A DNA stretch of 42,201 nucleotides from a virus. A program made the position numbers and the translations under genes. Location: the IMG/VR virus record IMGVR_UViG_3300037882_000362, positions 1 to 42,201 of that record, one strand, 5' to 3'. Numbering within the stretch: position 1 is the first letter of the stretch; every line of letters starts with the position of its first letter. The notes beneath the pieces are model-generated. The model was given only the letters and a program-made list of their open reading frames with translations. It was not told where the DNA came from and did not search any database. This document shows positions 23,122-32,395 of the stretch, piece by piece.

Positions 23122-24270
23122 ATGTCTGAGCTTTGCACAGTAACTCCAGTGTCGGCATTTATGTCAACAAACCTAAGTTCTAAGATTGAATGCTTTCAAG
23201 AACTTGGCCAAAGAATCTTACGATTATTGGGTCATCCGATGATTAACGTAGAACTTCACCCTGATCAACTCTATGACGCGATATCCATGTCTTGTGAGTT
23301 TTTCACTCAATATGCAGGTTACACCAAGGAATATTTGGTGTTCAGTTCTCTCCTATATGAAACGAATAAGGGGATCAGAATTGACCATTTATACACAGTT
23401 GCTAAAACTGGTTTCGCACTCTCTCAAAAATTAGAAGAGACACCATATCAAAGTCCAGATTTTGAAATTGATTTCCGCGAGAACCTTTACATAACAATGT
23501 CTGCGATTCCATATACATACTTTTTGGGATCATCTGCTCTATCCGCGTCCATTCCTGCCGATGGTATCACAGAAATGCAAATCTTGAATGCTGCCTCATT
23601 CGCTGAACTATCTGCATACGATCCTAATATCGGAGTCTTTTTCAAGATGGCACCAATGAAACCATTTACAATGCAGTGTGAACCAACAACTGCAACCACA
23701 ATCAATAATATGTTCGACTATGATATCATGGATTATCGTAAGGTTATCGACGTTATTGATTTTGAAGAAGGATCAACAAGTGGAATCAGTAGTCTATTCT
23801 CAATGGAACAAACTCTAGCGCAACAAACCTTCTACTCATACGCTATGGGTAACTTTGGGTTTGACTTGCTATCATGGCACTGTGTCAAAGATTGGCAAGA
23901 TACTAGAGAAAAACTATTGGCTTTACGAAGAGATATTCACTTCGACAACAGAACTCAATATCTGAAGTTCTATCCACAACCACGCAGCGGATCTCATTTC
24001 GTTGGTGTATTGGAGTGTTATGTCGAACGACCTCTCAGAGATGTTATTAAAGAAAAATGGGTATTAGAATATGCGGTAGCATTATCCAAAGTTATGTGGG
24101 GAAGAATCTTAACCAGAATCGGAAGTGTTGCACTTCTGGGTGGTGGTATTATAAATGGTGATTTAATCCTACAAGAAGGAAACTCTGACAAAGAAAGGTT
24201 AGAAACTATGTTGATGGAAGGAACTGGTGGGTTTGCCAGTTATGAACCACCAATGATGCTAGTAAGATAA
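23122..24270 (+). CDS. Neck protein (gp13/gp14-like)
   Basis: 382 aa from ATG 23122. NVELHPDQLYDAISMSCEFFTQYAG is the gp13-type head-to-tail connector motif (V-E-L-x-x-x-Q-x-x-D-A-I). The C-terminal part DWQDTREKLLALRRDIHFDNRTQYLKF, then EKWVLEYAVALSKVMWGRILTRIG and ALLGGGIINGDLIL, is the pattern of T4-like neck proteins, which I know mainly from gp14-type sequences. It would join the filled head to the tail. Both segments occur in one protein, so the gp13/gp14 naming is open. It lies after the portal and gp15-like genes, beyond the reverse module. Confidence 0.75.
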   Translation: MSELCTVTPVSAFMSTNLSSKIECFQELGQRILRLLGHPMINVELHPDQLYDAISMSCEFFTQYAGYTKEYLVFSSLLYETNKGIRIDHLYTVAKTGFALSQKLEETPYQSPDFEIDFRENLYITMSAIPYTYFLGSSALSASIPADGITEMQILNAASFAELSAYDPNIGVFFKMAPMKPFTMQCEPTTATTINNMFDYDIMDYRKVIDVIDFEEGSTSGISSLFSMEQTLAQQTFYSYAMGNFGFDLLSWHCVKDWQDTREKLLALRRDIHFDNRTQYLKFYPQPRSGSHFVGVLECYVERPLRDVIKEKWVLEYAVALSKVMWGRILTRIGSVALLGGGIINGDLILQEGNSDKERLETMLMEGTGGFASYEPPMMLVR

Positions 24271-24276
24271 ACACGT

Positions 24277-24795
24277 ATGAAAAGAAGTTTAGTCTCAGTT
24301 CCATCCTTCAATGCAGGGGTCCATTATAATGAGCAATCACCAAAGATTGGTGGTTATAAGTATAGATTTGTAACTTTGGAGGAAGTGGTGATAACCTTTT
24401 GTAAAGATTTGATACCAGAAAACTATAAGATCTTATTTAAAGATAAGTTGGATAGGGTCTGGATGACCATTAATGATAACAAAATTACCATATCCAAAAA
24501 CTACGCTTGGGATGGTTGCACTCCTAAAAAGTGGTGGGGGTTTTGGTGGGGGACTCCAGATTTTAGAGAAACTATTATTGCTTCTCTAGTTCACGATTCT
24601 CTGATACAATTCAATAATTGTGATCATTTCCCGTTCACCCGCGATGAAATAGATCACATATTCAAAAATATATTGTCCCGTGGTAGGTTTACATTCACAC
24701 CAATCTATTATGCTGGAGTTAGGGTGGGAAGTAAGATATATACTAAATCATATAATGATGTGTATTCCGAGTTGATTTTAGAAAAACAGGACTAA
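24277..24795 (+). CDS. DUF1353-family protein
   Basis: 172 aa. ISKNYAWDGCTPK, then GTPDFRETIIASLVHDSLIQF and PFTRDEIDHIF, follow the DUF1353 pattern (W-D-G-x-[ST], ..., G-T-P-D, ..., A-x-x-x-H-D-x-L-Y/I-x-x-F). DUF1353 proteins occur in many tailed phages near tail or lysis genes; their activity is unknown, though the conserved H-D has been taken to suggest an enzyme or metal site. It is six bases after the neck protein, and the fibre gene follows. No membrane helix is seen. Confidence 0.75.
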   Translation: MKRSLVSVPSFNAGVHYNEQSPKIGGYKYRFVTLEEVVITFCKDLIPENYKILFKDKLDRVWMTINDNKITISKNYAWDGCTPKKWWGFWWGTPDFRETIIASLVHDSLIQFNNCDHFPFTRDEIDHIFKNILSRGRFTFTPIYYAGVRVGSKIYTKSYNDVYSELILEKQD

Positions 24796-24798
24796 ATA
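24793..24798 (+). promoter_or_regulatory. Late promoter box TAAATA, six bases before ATG 24805
   Basis: The box starts on the stop codon (TAA) of the DUF1353 gene. Spacing is six, so a one-base leader is expected. Confidence 0.55.
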
Positions 24799-24804
24799 GG
24801 TCGT

Positions 24805-26349
24805 ATGAAGTTGTTTAGCGAAAAGGTGAAGTGTGTTAAAACAGACTCACCAATTAATATAATCCAAGTTGAAAATTTCGAAGAGATTTTCTTTGGAGTG
24901 TATGAAATCGAGATAAATAAAGTCAAATATTTGGCCGAAAAGGTTTCGGAACATAAGGGAAACCCTGTCGTATCGATTCCGGTTTCCACGGGAGATGAGA
25001 GTGTATTTTTCCCATTTGTTCTGACAAAAGGTAAGCAAGAGGTAATTTTTAATGAAAATGATACTCCCCTTATAGGAGAAGATTATATACCACCTATCCT
25101 TAATAAAGATTGTATATTGGAAGAAATAGAATATGCCAAAAAACAAGCCAGAGAAGAGATCGAAACATTAAAACTTCAACAAGAAGAGAATTTCGAATTG
25201 GAAGCTCAGAGAAAAGAAGAAGAACTTCTTTATCTTCTGGATAACGCTAAACGTGAAATATCGGAAGAATTTGTGGATTTATCTACAAAGCTCAAGAGGG
25301 AAATTATAATAGAAAATAGGAATAATTTTTCTAAGATTAAAAATAATCTTATAGAAGAGGTAAAGCAGCTAAAAGCACAAAAACCTATCGAATATATCAT
25401 GGAAGCCAACCCAAAGAAAGCTTCTTCTAAGTCTGATAAAGATTGGCAAAAGGAAATTGATGAAAAGATAGGTAAAACAGAAACAAGATTGAGAAAGTAT
25501 ATTTCTGTCTATTCTGGTGGTGGTTCTGTTGCCATGCAATTTGCCAATGGCGGAACTATGGGAGGAGACTTGATTGTTACTGGTGCTTTGAGTGCTAGTT
25601 CATACTTGGGACTTCCAGCGGGATCTGGTGGATCTGGTGGATCTGACGTATCAGGATTGTCGGGAAATTGGCAGTCCACATATTTGACAGTCAATACATT
25701 ATCATCTGGTTGGGGAATGGGAAGCAGTTCCGATGTATCGGGACTGAGCAGCAATTGGCAATCGACTTATACCACAGTTCGTGCCAACAGCGCCAACTGG
25801 ACTAATGCATATTCATCTTTGAGTGGTAAAGCTAATTTAATTGGCGGAAATTCATTATCAGGAAATCAGACTATAACTGGCAATATCGTTGCCACAGGCA
25901 ATCAATATTGGGGTTCTACAAAAAGATTCTTATTATTGCCAGATTGGAGTGGATTTGGGGAATTGAATGGTGGAACTCTGTTTGGTAGTTATGGAAATAC
26001 TGGTGAATCATTTTCCTTTTTTCCAGCTATAAATGGTGGAATCGCAGGTGCTAAAGTTTCCATAGGTTATGCTAGTTCGGGGGGGACTAATGTGTATAGT
26101 GCCTTAGAAATAGAAAATGTCACCTCTGGATATGGCCTTTTAAAATTGATGAAGAGTGGTGGTAAAGTCCTAATAGGAACTCAAACAGATAACGGTATCA
26201 ACACTCTTCAATTGAGTGGATCTGCGTCCATTACTTCGGATATTGAAATTACTGACTACACCAGAGGTGTAATACTAAGATCACCAAATGGTTCCAGATT
26301 TAGAGTGACAGTTACAGATAGTGGTGCCTTGTCAACCACTTCTATATAA
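24805..26349 (+). CDS. Tail fibre/adhesin subunit with coiled coil and Trp repeats
   Basis: 514 aa. Residues 1-100 form a beta-rich N-terminal head that may attach to the tail (IFFGVYEIEINKVKYLAEKV; NPVVSIPVSTGDE; PFVLTKGKQEVIF). Residues about 105-195 are a long coiled coil (Glu/Lys heptads). From about 278, repeats such as SDVSGLSSNWQSTYTTV and ANSANWTNAYSSL begin; the N/S-x-x-W-x-S-x-Y-x-x-V pattern is common in marine phage fibres. The C-terminal part is Gly/Ser-rich beta structure with short hydrophobic strands (LSGNQTITGNIVATGN). It is probably trimeric. The next gene carries related repeats, so the two may be adjacent segments of one fibre. Confidence 0.75.
   Translation: MKLFSEKVKCVKTDSPINIIQVENFEEIFFGVYEIEINKVKYLAEKVSEHKGNPVVSIPVSTGDESVFFPFVLTKGKQEVIFNENDTPLIGEDYIPPILNKDCILEEIEYAKKQAREEIETLKLQQEENFELEAQRKEEELLYLLDNAKREISEEFVDLSTKLKREIIIENRNNFSKIKNNLIEEVKQLKAQKPIEYIMEANPKKASSKSDKDWQKEIDEKIGKTETRLRKYISVYSGGGSVAMQFANGGTMGGDLIVTGALSASSYLGLPAGSGGSGGSDVSGLSGNWQSTYLTVNTLSSGWGMGSSSDVSGLSSNWQSTYTTVRANSANWTNAYSSLSGKANLIGGNSLSGNQTITGNIVATGNQYWGSTKRFLLLPDWSGFGELNGGTLFGSYGNTGESFSFFPAINGGIAGAKVSIGYASSGGTNVYSALEIENVTSGYGLLKLMKSGGKVLIGTQTDNGINTLQLSGSASITSDIEITDYTRGVILRSPNGSRFRVTVTDSGALSTTSI
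25640..25815 (+). repeat. Trp-containing fibre repeats (first gene)
   Basis: Two tandem units with SDVSGLSxNWQSTY and a following TLSSGW or ANSANW segment are coded here. The same unit appears in the next gene at 26505-26690 with similar DNA, so the repeats are a site where the two fibre genes could recombine. Confidence 0.6.
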
Positions 26350-26372
26350 TTTTAAATTACAACTTAAATATC

Positions 26373-26378
26373 TAAATA
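26373..26378 (+). promoter_or_regulatory. Late promoter box TAAATA, six bases before ATG 26385
   Basis: A second TAAATA is just upstream (26365). The nearer box has ATTTAT between it and the ATG. Confidence 0.55.
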
Positions 26379-26384
26379 ATTTAT

Positions 26385-28328
26385 ATGCCCATACATCTTA
26401 CAGGAACAGGAAATCAAAATATAGAAGGAAAATTGAGCGTTACTTCTGGGGATAGCGACCAGTGGACACTATCATTTACAACGGTCCAAGCGAATAGTGC
26501 AGCTTGGGGAGTTGGATCTGACGTATCAGGATTAAGTTCTAATTGGCAATCAACATATAATACAGTAAGAACATTATCCTCTGGATGGGGAGTTGGGGAG
26601 GGTTCTGATGTCTCGTCACTATCTTCAAACTGGCAATCAACATATACAACAGTTGGATCTAATAGTGCTAATTGGAATAATGCCTACAATAGCATATTTT
26701 CTCTATCTTCTTCTTTAGGTGGAACAGTTCCTCAGAGTCTTGGTGGAACTGGAACCGCAACCGGAAGTATATCTTCAATCGGAAACTGGTCTTTAATCCA
26801 AAACGGTGTCTCTGCGATTTATTCAGATTCGGCCAATTCAGTTAATACTACCATCAGAATAGCTGCTGGTAATGTTAGGGTGGGAAAGGCTGGATTATCA
26901 GCAGGACCACCCAATCATCCATTCGAATCCAGACATGATACATCTGCAATGGCAACAACCGGGGAATTTTATATTGACACCAACGGAGTAGTAAGGGTGG
27001 GTCGTTTATCTCCAACATCGGGGGAAACATCAGGTCGTTTGATAGTGCAAGACAGATTGGGTGGGGTGGTCTTTGAAATGAACGCGGCTCTTTCCACCGG
27101 AACATTTAACGCGGCTGTCACCACCAACCAAGCATTTACAATAAGTAATCCTACCGAATCTTCCTCAATTGGAACAGGATCATTAAAAGTGTCAGGTGGT
27201 GCTGGTATTGTTAAAAATTTGTATGTGGGTGGAAACGGAAGTTTTGTTGGATCACTTTCAAGTGCTTCCCTTTCTACCAGATCTATAGATTGCTCTTCGA
27301 TTAAAGTAATTGGTGGAATTGCATCAACAGGCGCATTAATATTGTCGGCAGGCGGAACGAACAATGGCATTTCTTTGGTTCCAACAGGAACAGGTGGATT
27401 TACGTGGAATACTGGAGTAAATACAATTCGATTAGATACTCTTTTTGCAACCTATCCCGGAATATGGTTTGGAACAAATGCAGCCGCCCACACGGTTTCT
27501 AACTATGCATTCTTGTATGATAATGGAACTGTTCTCAATAGTCCATTTGGGACAACATTACAATACCGAATCCATAATTCTAATGTTCTCACAGCATCAG
27601 CATCAGCAACATCCATCTTACAAACCACTGAGAGTTTCAATATATCTTCTGGGTCATTAAGAGTTTATGGTGGTGTGGGAATACTTAAAAATTTAAATGT
27701 GGGTGGGTCGGGAAGTTTCACTGGAACAATTTCTGCAATAAATCTATCTGGAATTAATACTGGAAACGACGCACCCAACTCTCTTTATTCATCATTGGTT
27801 TCCAATGCGACACATACTGGAGATGCTATAGGATCTACCAGTTTGACAGTAATTGGACTAAACGGAACAACTCTCGCTTCATTATCGACGGGTTTAATTA
27901 AGAATACAAATGGGTCAGGGGTTCCATTAATTGCAGTTTCGGGGACAGATTATGTGTCCCCGTCTGGATCTGAATTTTTAACTAATAAAAAAATTCCTCT
28001 AGTAACCAAAGTAACCAACACCAACTATACTATTGGGACCACAGATCCGGTAGAATGTTACGGTGGTGTTATCTATGTTACCGGAGCAGCAACCATTACA
28101 ATTCCCGCAGTTGTTTCCGGTATGTCATTTACCGTGATAACTATAGGAAACATAGCGGTGAGTGTAGATCCCAACGCGGCAGATTTAATATATTTGGATG
28201 GTGTCGCCCTTGCCGATGGTAATAAGATAACGAACACAAGCTCGACAGGAGATTCAGTAGTATTTACATATTTCGATTCTACTGGTTGGTATGCCACAAG
28301 TAACAATTGGACAGATGGGGGAGCATAA
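26385..28328 (+). CDS. Tail fibre protein with Trp repeats and duplicated beta module
   Basis: 647 aa. Residues about 25-105 hold four W-type units (SSNWQSTYNTV, TLSSGWGVG, SSNWQSTYTTV, SNSANWNNAYNSI). The rest is Gly/Ser/Thr-rich beta structure typical of fibre shafts, with an internal duplication: TGSLKVSGGAGIVKNLYVGG (about 264-283) and SGSLRVYGGVGILKNLNVGG (about 422-441). The C-terminal 110 residues (DYVSPSGSEFLTNKKIP; AATITIPAVVSGMSF; GVALADGNKITN) resemble the small beta-sandwich tip found at the ends of phage fibres, probably the receptor-binding tip. The start is fixed by the late box. Confidence 0.8.
   Translation: MPIHLTGTGNQNIEGKLSVTSGDSDQWTLSFTTVQANSAAWGVGSDVSGLSSNWQSTYNTVRTLSSGWGVGEGSDVSSLSSNWQSTYTTVGSNSANWNNAYNSIFSLSSSLGGTVPQSLGGTGTATGSISSIGNWSLIQNGVSAIYSDSANSVNTTIRIAAGNVRVGKAGLSAGPPNHPFESRHDTSAMATTGEFYIDTNGVVRVGRLSPTSGETSGRLIVQDRLGGVVFEMNAALSTGTFNAAVTTNQAFTISNPTESSSIGTGSLKVSGGAGIVKNLYVGGNGSFVGSLSSASLSTRSIDCSSIKVIGGIASTGALILSAGGTNNGISLVPTGTGGFTWNTGVNTIRLDTLFATYPGIWFGTNAAAHTVSNYAFLYDNGTVLNSPFGTTLQYRIHNSNVLTASASATSILQTTESFNISSGSLRVYGGVGILKNLNVGGSGSFTGTISAINLSGINTGNDAPNSLYSSLVSNATHTGDAIGSTSLTVIGLNGTTLASLSTGLIKNTNGSGVPLIAVSGTDYVSPSGSEFLTNKKIPLVTKVTNTNYTIGTTDPVECYGGVIYVTGAATITIPAVVSGMSFTVITIGNIAVSVDPNAADLIYLDGVALADGNKITNTSSTGDSVVFTYFDSTGWYATSNNWTDGGA
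26505..26690 (+). repeat. Trp-containing fibre repeats (second gene)
   Basis: Tandem units parallel to those at 25640-25815: SDVSGLSSNWQSTY and SDVSSLSSNWQSTY each followed by a T/N-x-x-x-x-W segment. Confidence 0.6.
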
Positions 28329-28339
28329 TACATAAATTT

Positions 28340-29497
28340 ATGAGTTTGCAACTTATTTTAGCTATCCTATCTAAGAATAGGACTCCATCCCCTCCCCTAT
28401 CCGGGGATCAGGTTGGATTCAGATTTTCTGGAACTGATGAGAGTGATTTAGAATTGGGTTTCAGATTCGAATCGTCTACTCTTAGCGCCACAGGACCGTG
28501 GACTATTATGGGGTCTATAGAAGCGTTATCTGGAACGGGACAGACATATAGTGAAGATGTGTATGGATTTGAGTATAACACACATTATTGGTTGAGGTCT
28601 ATCTCTTACAATGCTAGTGGGGACTCGACCAATTACACGGTATTGGAGAGAAATACAAGACCAGAGTTTTCTCCAACAGGATTATCCGCAACTGCCATCA
28701 ATTATTCAGATATAGTATTAACGTGGAACCTACCCTCAGAACTTCCATTAGGAGGATACTACATAGAAAAATCATCTGCGGGGCCATTTGAAGAAGTAAC
28801 AACTGTATCAAATACTGTCTCAACATATTCGGTTCTGGGATTATTCGACAATACCGAATATAATTTTAGGATATATTCATATAATAATAATGGAATAGAT
28901 GGTAGAGCTATTGCACCCACCCCATCTAATACTTCTTCAGCTACAACTGAGGAAGCCCCACCTGTTATTGAGGATAATTTCGACAGGGCTGATGGAGGTC
29001 TTGGCTCTAATTGGACTATTAGAATGGGAGATAATATGGCTATCGAAGATGGTGAAGTCGTAACCAATGGAGTTGATGCGGAAGATCAGATGGCTGTGTG
29101 GAATGCTGATGTGTTAGGGAATGACCAGTTTTCTCGCTGGACAGTAAGATCATCACAACATGGAAACCTGTATCCGGGATTGATAGTTAGGGGAAATATG
29201 TCTGGAAACTTGAATTGTTATTTCTACAACTCCTCCATGAATGGAAACAACGGAATAGCTAAGTTTGTTGATAATGATTATTCGAGATTGGGTGACGAAC
29301 TCTTTACAACATGGAATAACGAAGATATCATGGAACTTAGAGCCGTTGGGAATGTCGTATCTATTTGGAAAAACGGGGTAATGGTTGCATCGAGAGAGGA
29401 TTCAACATTCGCTAGCGGAGCACCCGGAATAGCCCAAAATGCTTTAGGATCGGAACACACATTAAAATGTGATAGCTGGGTTGGGGGAGAATTATAA
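28340..29497 (+). CDS. Fibronectin type III adhesin with lectin-like C-terminal domain
   Basis: 385 aa from ATG 28340; the frame opens at 28307 but that start lies inside the previous gene. A first degenerate FN3-like repeat spans about residues 22-105. A clearer FN3 domain follows (about 107-205: SPTGLSATAINYSDIVLTWNLPS, YYIEKSSAGPFEEV, TEYNFRIYSYNNNG). Residues about 212-385 (DNFDRADGGLGSNWTI, WTVRSSQHGN, LELRAVGNVVSIWKNG-like) have the look of a concanavalin-like jelly-roll domain that binds carbohydrate. It is part of the fibre cassette and probably a host-binding accessory. No late box is placed at five bases, so it may be co-transcribed with the fibre gene. Confidence 0.75.
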   Translation: MSLQLILAILSKNRTPSPPLSGDQVGFRFSGTDESDLELGFRFESSTLSATGPWTIMGSIEALSGTGQTYSEDVYGFEYNTHYWLRSISYNASGDSTNYTVLERNTRPEFSPTGLSATAINYSDIVLTWNLPSELPLGGYYIEKSSAGPFEEVTTVSNTVSTYSVLGLFDNTEYNFRIYSYNNNGIDGRAIAPTPSNTSSATTEEAPPVIEDNFDRADGGLGSNWTIRMGDNMAIEDGEVVTNGVDAEDQMAVWNADVLGNDQFSRWTVRSSQHGNLYPGLIVRGNMSGNLNCYFYNSSMNGNNGIAKFVDNDYSRLGDELFTTWNNEDIMELRAVGNVVSIWKNGVMVASREDSTFASGAPGIAQNALGSEHTLKCDSWVGGEL

Positions 29498-29500
29498 ATA
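29493..29500 (+). promoter_or_regulatory. Full late promoter TATAAATA, six bases before ATG 29507
   Basis: Full T4 consensus, then TTACAT and ATG. The box overlaps the stop of the FN3 gene. Confidence 0.6.
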
Positions 29501-29506
29501 TTACAT

Positions 29507-31222
29507 ATGGCAACTACAACAAATCAATTTGGAATAACTTGGACATGGACCGAAGATAGAACTATTGGCCAATTCGCCAATGGTGACTGGTGGGTGGTTG
29601 GACCAATCACTTTAACCAGTGTCACTAGGCCAAATGGTAATGCTAGATGGGACGGTTCTATGATTGGACCCACAGATTTAAATACGTGGGGGATTAACGC
29701 ATTCGATGCTAGAATGGATAATTATGTTGGTTATGCAGAGGGAATTGAATATTTTGGAATTCCCGGTTCTGACATTACGAGTGGGAATGGTGGGGGAGGT
29801 TATTGTGTAAATTTAAATATTGCCAACTTTCTCCCATATTCCGTTCCAAATGGCAGTTCTATAATTTCGACCATTAGTAAGACGCAGTATCACGGAGATG
29901 CCGCTCCGCAAGAGTTCAGACATCAAAATCAACTTCAAGACCAAGCGATTCTAACTGTATTGGCTTCTGCCCCAGCATCGGGAAGTTTTAGACCACCATA
30001 TGCAGGAACAAATAAAACTATAAATTGGAATAAGAGTGATATAGATTATACTAAATTTCAAAATTTAGCTCATATAGGAACACCCCCATCCTTATCCTCA
30101 ACAGCAGCCGATTTTGCAAGACCTTTAATCGCTTTAGGAAACTCGTATTGCTCTGCTCAATATTTTGGAGCATCAAACAACGCACCCAATGGCAGTTCAC
30201 AATATGGAAGAGATTTGGCACCATATACGGGAAATGCTGCTCTATTGTTAAATCTTAATTTCACAGATGAAGAAAAGGAACCTCTGGCTATTAACTTTAT
30301 ACAGTATGGAATAGATATGTATGGTGTTGTTCAGGCTGGCGGGGCATTTCCGTCAGCGGGGGGTCATACAATTGGTAGAAAAATAGCTTTAGTTGTTGCT
30401 GGTATTGCACTGAGTTCAACCGAAATTCTTTCATATGCGGGTGGCATGAACAGGTGGGCGGAAAACGGATCTTTCTTTTATATAAATCAGAGGGTGGTTG
30501 ATGAACCTAGACATGGTTCAACCCTTGACCCACCTAGAACACCCGAAGAAGAGTATTGGCAAGAACCCTATCCTTCTGGATCTATTGGTCTTTGTGATTG
30601 GGGTGGAGAAGGAAATGGTAGAACAGATAAAGCTGGTTACAATTGGGGTCTAAAATATCGAGATGTTGCCTGTCAGGGAATGGTTGGTTCGGCTCTAGCT
30701 GTTCACATAATGGATATAAGAGATGAATGGGCTAATAACTACGTTCCCTATGGTGCTTATGGAGGTATTCACACAGACGATAATGATGCTGGTGCTTTCA
30801 TGGAACATTATTTCCTAACTCAGAGAAATGGATTTACTAGTTATGTTAATATCGATAGAAATGCCAACCCCGGAGGTTTAGGAACTTGGATCATGGCCAT
30901 GTGGGACGCTTATAGTGGAGTTATCCCACCTTCACCAGTTGATACTCCAGTAATAACGCCAGCAAGCGGAAGCTATGAGCTTGGCCGTTCAGCGACGATA
31001 ACTTGTGAAGTGGGAGCTTCTATCCATTATACTATGGATGGGACCACACCAGATAATACAGACACCACATATTCAACAGCAATTCCGTTATTATCTTCCA
31101 TAGCTTTGAAAGCTGTGGGATATATAGATCCAGATTTAAGCAATGTTGCCACAAAAAATTACACAATAGATTCAAGTGGAAAGCCTGCTCCTCCGTCGAA
31201 CATAAGTATAATTGCATTATAA
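29507..31222 (+). CDS. Putative polysaccharide-active tail protein with CHB_HEX-type C-terminal domain
   Basis: 571 aa. Residues about 1-470 form an unrecognised module with beta-rich first part (WTWTEDRTIGQFANGDWWVV) and then a helical region (ALLLNLNFTDEEKEPLAINFIQYGIDMYG; GGHTIGRKIALVVAGIAL) that suggests an alpha/alpha toroid as in polysaccharide lyases and some glycosidases; no catalytic residues can be named. Residues about 478-556 match the chitobiase/hexosaminidase C-terminal-type domain: VITPASGSYELG, ASIHYTMDGTTPD, ALKAVGY. That domain binds carbohydrate. It closes the fibre cassette, so a depolymerase or receptor-destroying role is plausible but unproved. Confidence 0.65.
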   Translation: MATTTNQFGITWTWTEDRTIGQFANGDWWVVGPITLTSVTRPNGNARWDGSMIGPTDLNTWGINAFDARMDNYVGYAEGIEYFGIPGSDITSGNGGGGYCVNLNIANFLPYSVPNGSSIISTISKTQYHGDAAPQEFRHQNQLQDQAILTVLASAPASGSFRPPYAGTNKTINWNKSDIDYTKFQNLAHIGTPPSLSSTAADFARPLIALGNSYCSAQYFGASNNAPNGSSQYGRDLAPYTGNAALLLNLNFTDEEKEPLAINFIQYGIDMYGVVQAGGAFPSAGGHTIGRKIALVVAGIALSSTEILSYAGGMNRWAENGSFFYINQRVVDEPRHGSTLDPPRTPEEEYWQEPYPSGSIGLCDWGGEGNGRTDKAGYNWGLKYRDVACQGMVGSALAVHIMDIRDEWANNYVPYGAYGGIHTDDNDAGAFMEHYFLTQRNGFTSYVNIDRNANPGGLGTWIMAMWDAYSGVIPPSPVDTPVITPASGSYELGRSATITCEVGASIHYTMDGTTPDNTDTTYSTAIPLLSSIALKAVGYIDPDLSNVATKNYTIDSSGKPAPPSNISIIAL

Positions 31223-31223
31223 T

Positions 31224-31709
31224 ATGAGTTTAGGGTTAAAAAGGGATAATAGATTTCACCAAGGTTTTTACAAACCTAAATTTCCAGATAAGTATTCGGG
31301 AAAGGAACCACCAATCTATCGTTCTGGGATAGAATTGAAATTTTTTAAATTTTGTGATGACAACGCGAATGTGGTTAAATGGTCATCAGAACCATTCCCA
31401 ATTCCATATTTTGATACGGTAACTAATAAGTGGAGGAAATATTACATTGATAATTTTGTTGAGATACTTGAGGGTAACGTAGTTAAGAAGTATCTTATCG
31501 AAATTAAAGATCTCAAAGAAGCCAATGCTCCAATTAAGAAAAAGGGTAAGAGAAAGACAACGATGTTGTTCGAACACACTAGGTATCAGACTAATATGTG
31601 TAAGTGGTCCTTCGCAAATAAGTTCTGTAAAGAGCATAGAATGCAGTTTCTACTACTTGGATATTCAAAAAAGAATGGATTTGAGCAAGTTGTGTTGAAT
31701 TTGGGATAA
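31224..31709 (+). CDS. 4: Head completion nuclease (gp4-like)
   Basis: 161 aa from ATG 31224, preferred to the TTG four codons upstream. IYRSGIELKFFKFCDDNANVVKWSSEPFPIPYF closely follows the T4 gp4 layout (YRSxxExxFxxxxDxNxxVxxWxSExxxIPYF), then KWRKYYIDNFVEI and YLIEIK. E37, D76 and E93-x-K95 form a PD-(D/E)xK-type nuclease site. Gp4 completes the filled head before tail joining, probably by trimming or protecting the DNA end. T4 gp4 is about 150 aa, so length fits. It follows the fibre enzyme by one base and precedes the prohead protease, whose late box lies between them. Confidence 0.85.
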   Translation: MSLGLKRDNRFHQGFYKPKFPDKYSGKEPPIYRSGIELKFFKFCDDNANVVKWSSEPFPIPYFDTVTNKWRKYYIDNFVEILEGNVVKKYLIEIKDLKEANAPIKKKGKRKTTMLFEHTRYQTNMCKWSFANKFCKEHRMQFLLLGYSKKNGFEQVVLNLG

Positions 31710-31713
31710 ATAT

Positions 31714-31721
31714 TATAAATA
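31714..31721 (+). promoter_or_regulatory. Full late promoter TATAAATA, five bases before the prohead protease ATG
   Basis: A full consensus box, then ACTAT and ATG 31727. A second TAAATA is just upstream at 31707. Confidence 0.7.
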
Positions 31722-31726
31722 ACTAT

Positions 31727-32392
31727 ATGTTGAAACTTAAACTAATGGCCGAGAATCCAGATGTGTTCGATAACTTCGAAATTCTGGAAGAGCAAAACAA
31801 CTTAAAAGGGCAGTCCACCTTGTATGTCAAAGGTCCGTTCATTGGATGTAACCAAGTCAACAAGAATAAAAGATTGTATGGTCTGGATGATACCCGCAAG
31901 GATGTTCAACGATATATTAATGAGATGGTGTTGCCGGGTAGAGCAATGGGAGAATTAAATCACCCAGCTTCCGCAGATGTTAATCTCGAAAGAGCATGCC
32001 ACCTTGTAACTGAACTTGTTGAAGAAGGTGATTCATTCTTCGGAAAGGCTAAAGTATTATCTTCTCCATGTGGCCAAATTCTTAGATCTCTGATCAATGA
32101 TGGTGTTAAAGTTGGTATGTCAACGAGAGCTTTAGGTTCCTTACAAGAAGGAAAAGGATACAACGAAGTTAAAAACATGTATCTTGTTGCTGTCGATGCT
32201 GTTGCTGACCCATCTTATCCAAAAGCATTTGTTAATGGAATTCTTGAAAGTAAGAGTTTCGTTGTTGATGACGAGGGAAGATTTGAAGAAACCTATGATA
32301 ATTTCGAAAAGAATATTGCGAAATTGCCTAAAAAGGACGTAGATAACTATTTACGTGAACAAATTGTGAAGTTTATACAATCACTTGGGTAA
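31727..32392 (+). CDS. 21: Prohead core protease (gp21-like)
   Basis: 221 aa, close to T4 gp21 (212 aa). GELNHPAS holds catalytic His79 and GMSTRALGS holds the nucleophile Ser132, the serine protease pattern of T4-like prohead proteases; the late DAVADPSYPKAF segment is also conserved. The enzyme matures the prohead by cutting core, scaffold and capsid proteins after (L/I)xE-type sites. Its own N-terminus MLKLKLMAEN contains such a site. The gene is followed by the core and scaffold genes. Several small genes elsewhere in the window have N-termini that could be its substrates. Confidence 0.92.
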   Translation: MLKLKLMAENPDVFDNFEILEEQNNLKGQSTLYVKGPFIGCNQVNKNKRLYGLDDTRKDVQRYINEMVLPGRAMGELNHPASADVNLERACHLVTELVEEGDSFFGKAKVLSSPCGQILRSLINDGVKVGMSTRALGSLQEGKGYNEVKNMYLVAVDAVADPSYPKAFVNGILESKSFVVDDEGRFEETYDNFEKNIAKLPKKDVDNYLREQIVKFIQSLG

Positions 32393-32395
32393 ATA
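32390..32395 (+). promoter_or_regulatory. Late promoter box TAAATA, five bases before ATG 32401
   Basis: The box overlaps the protease stop codon (TAA 32390-32392). ATATC and then ATG follow. Confidence 0.65.

Noticed and set aside
26969-27370. A 133-codon reverse-strand frame inside the fibre gene
   Set aside because: Antisense to a fibre gene with Gly/Ser/Thr-rich sequence, which easily leaves long antisense frames; Pro-rich and without motifs.
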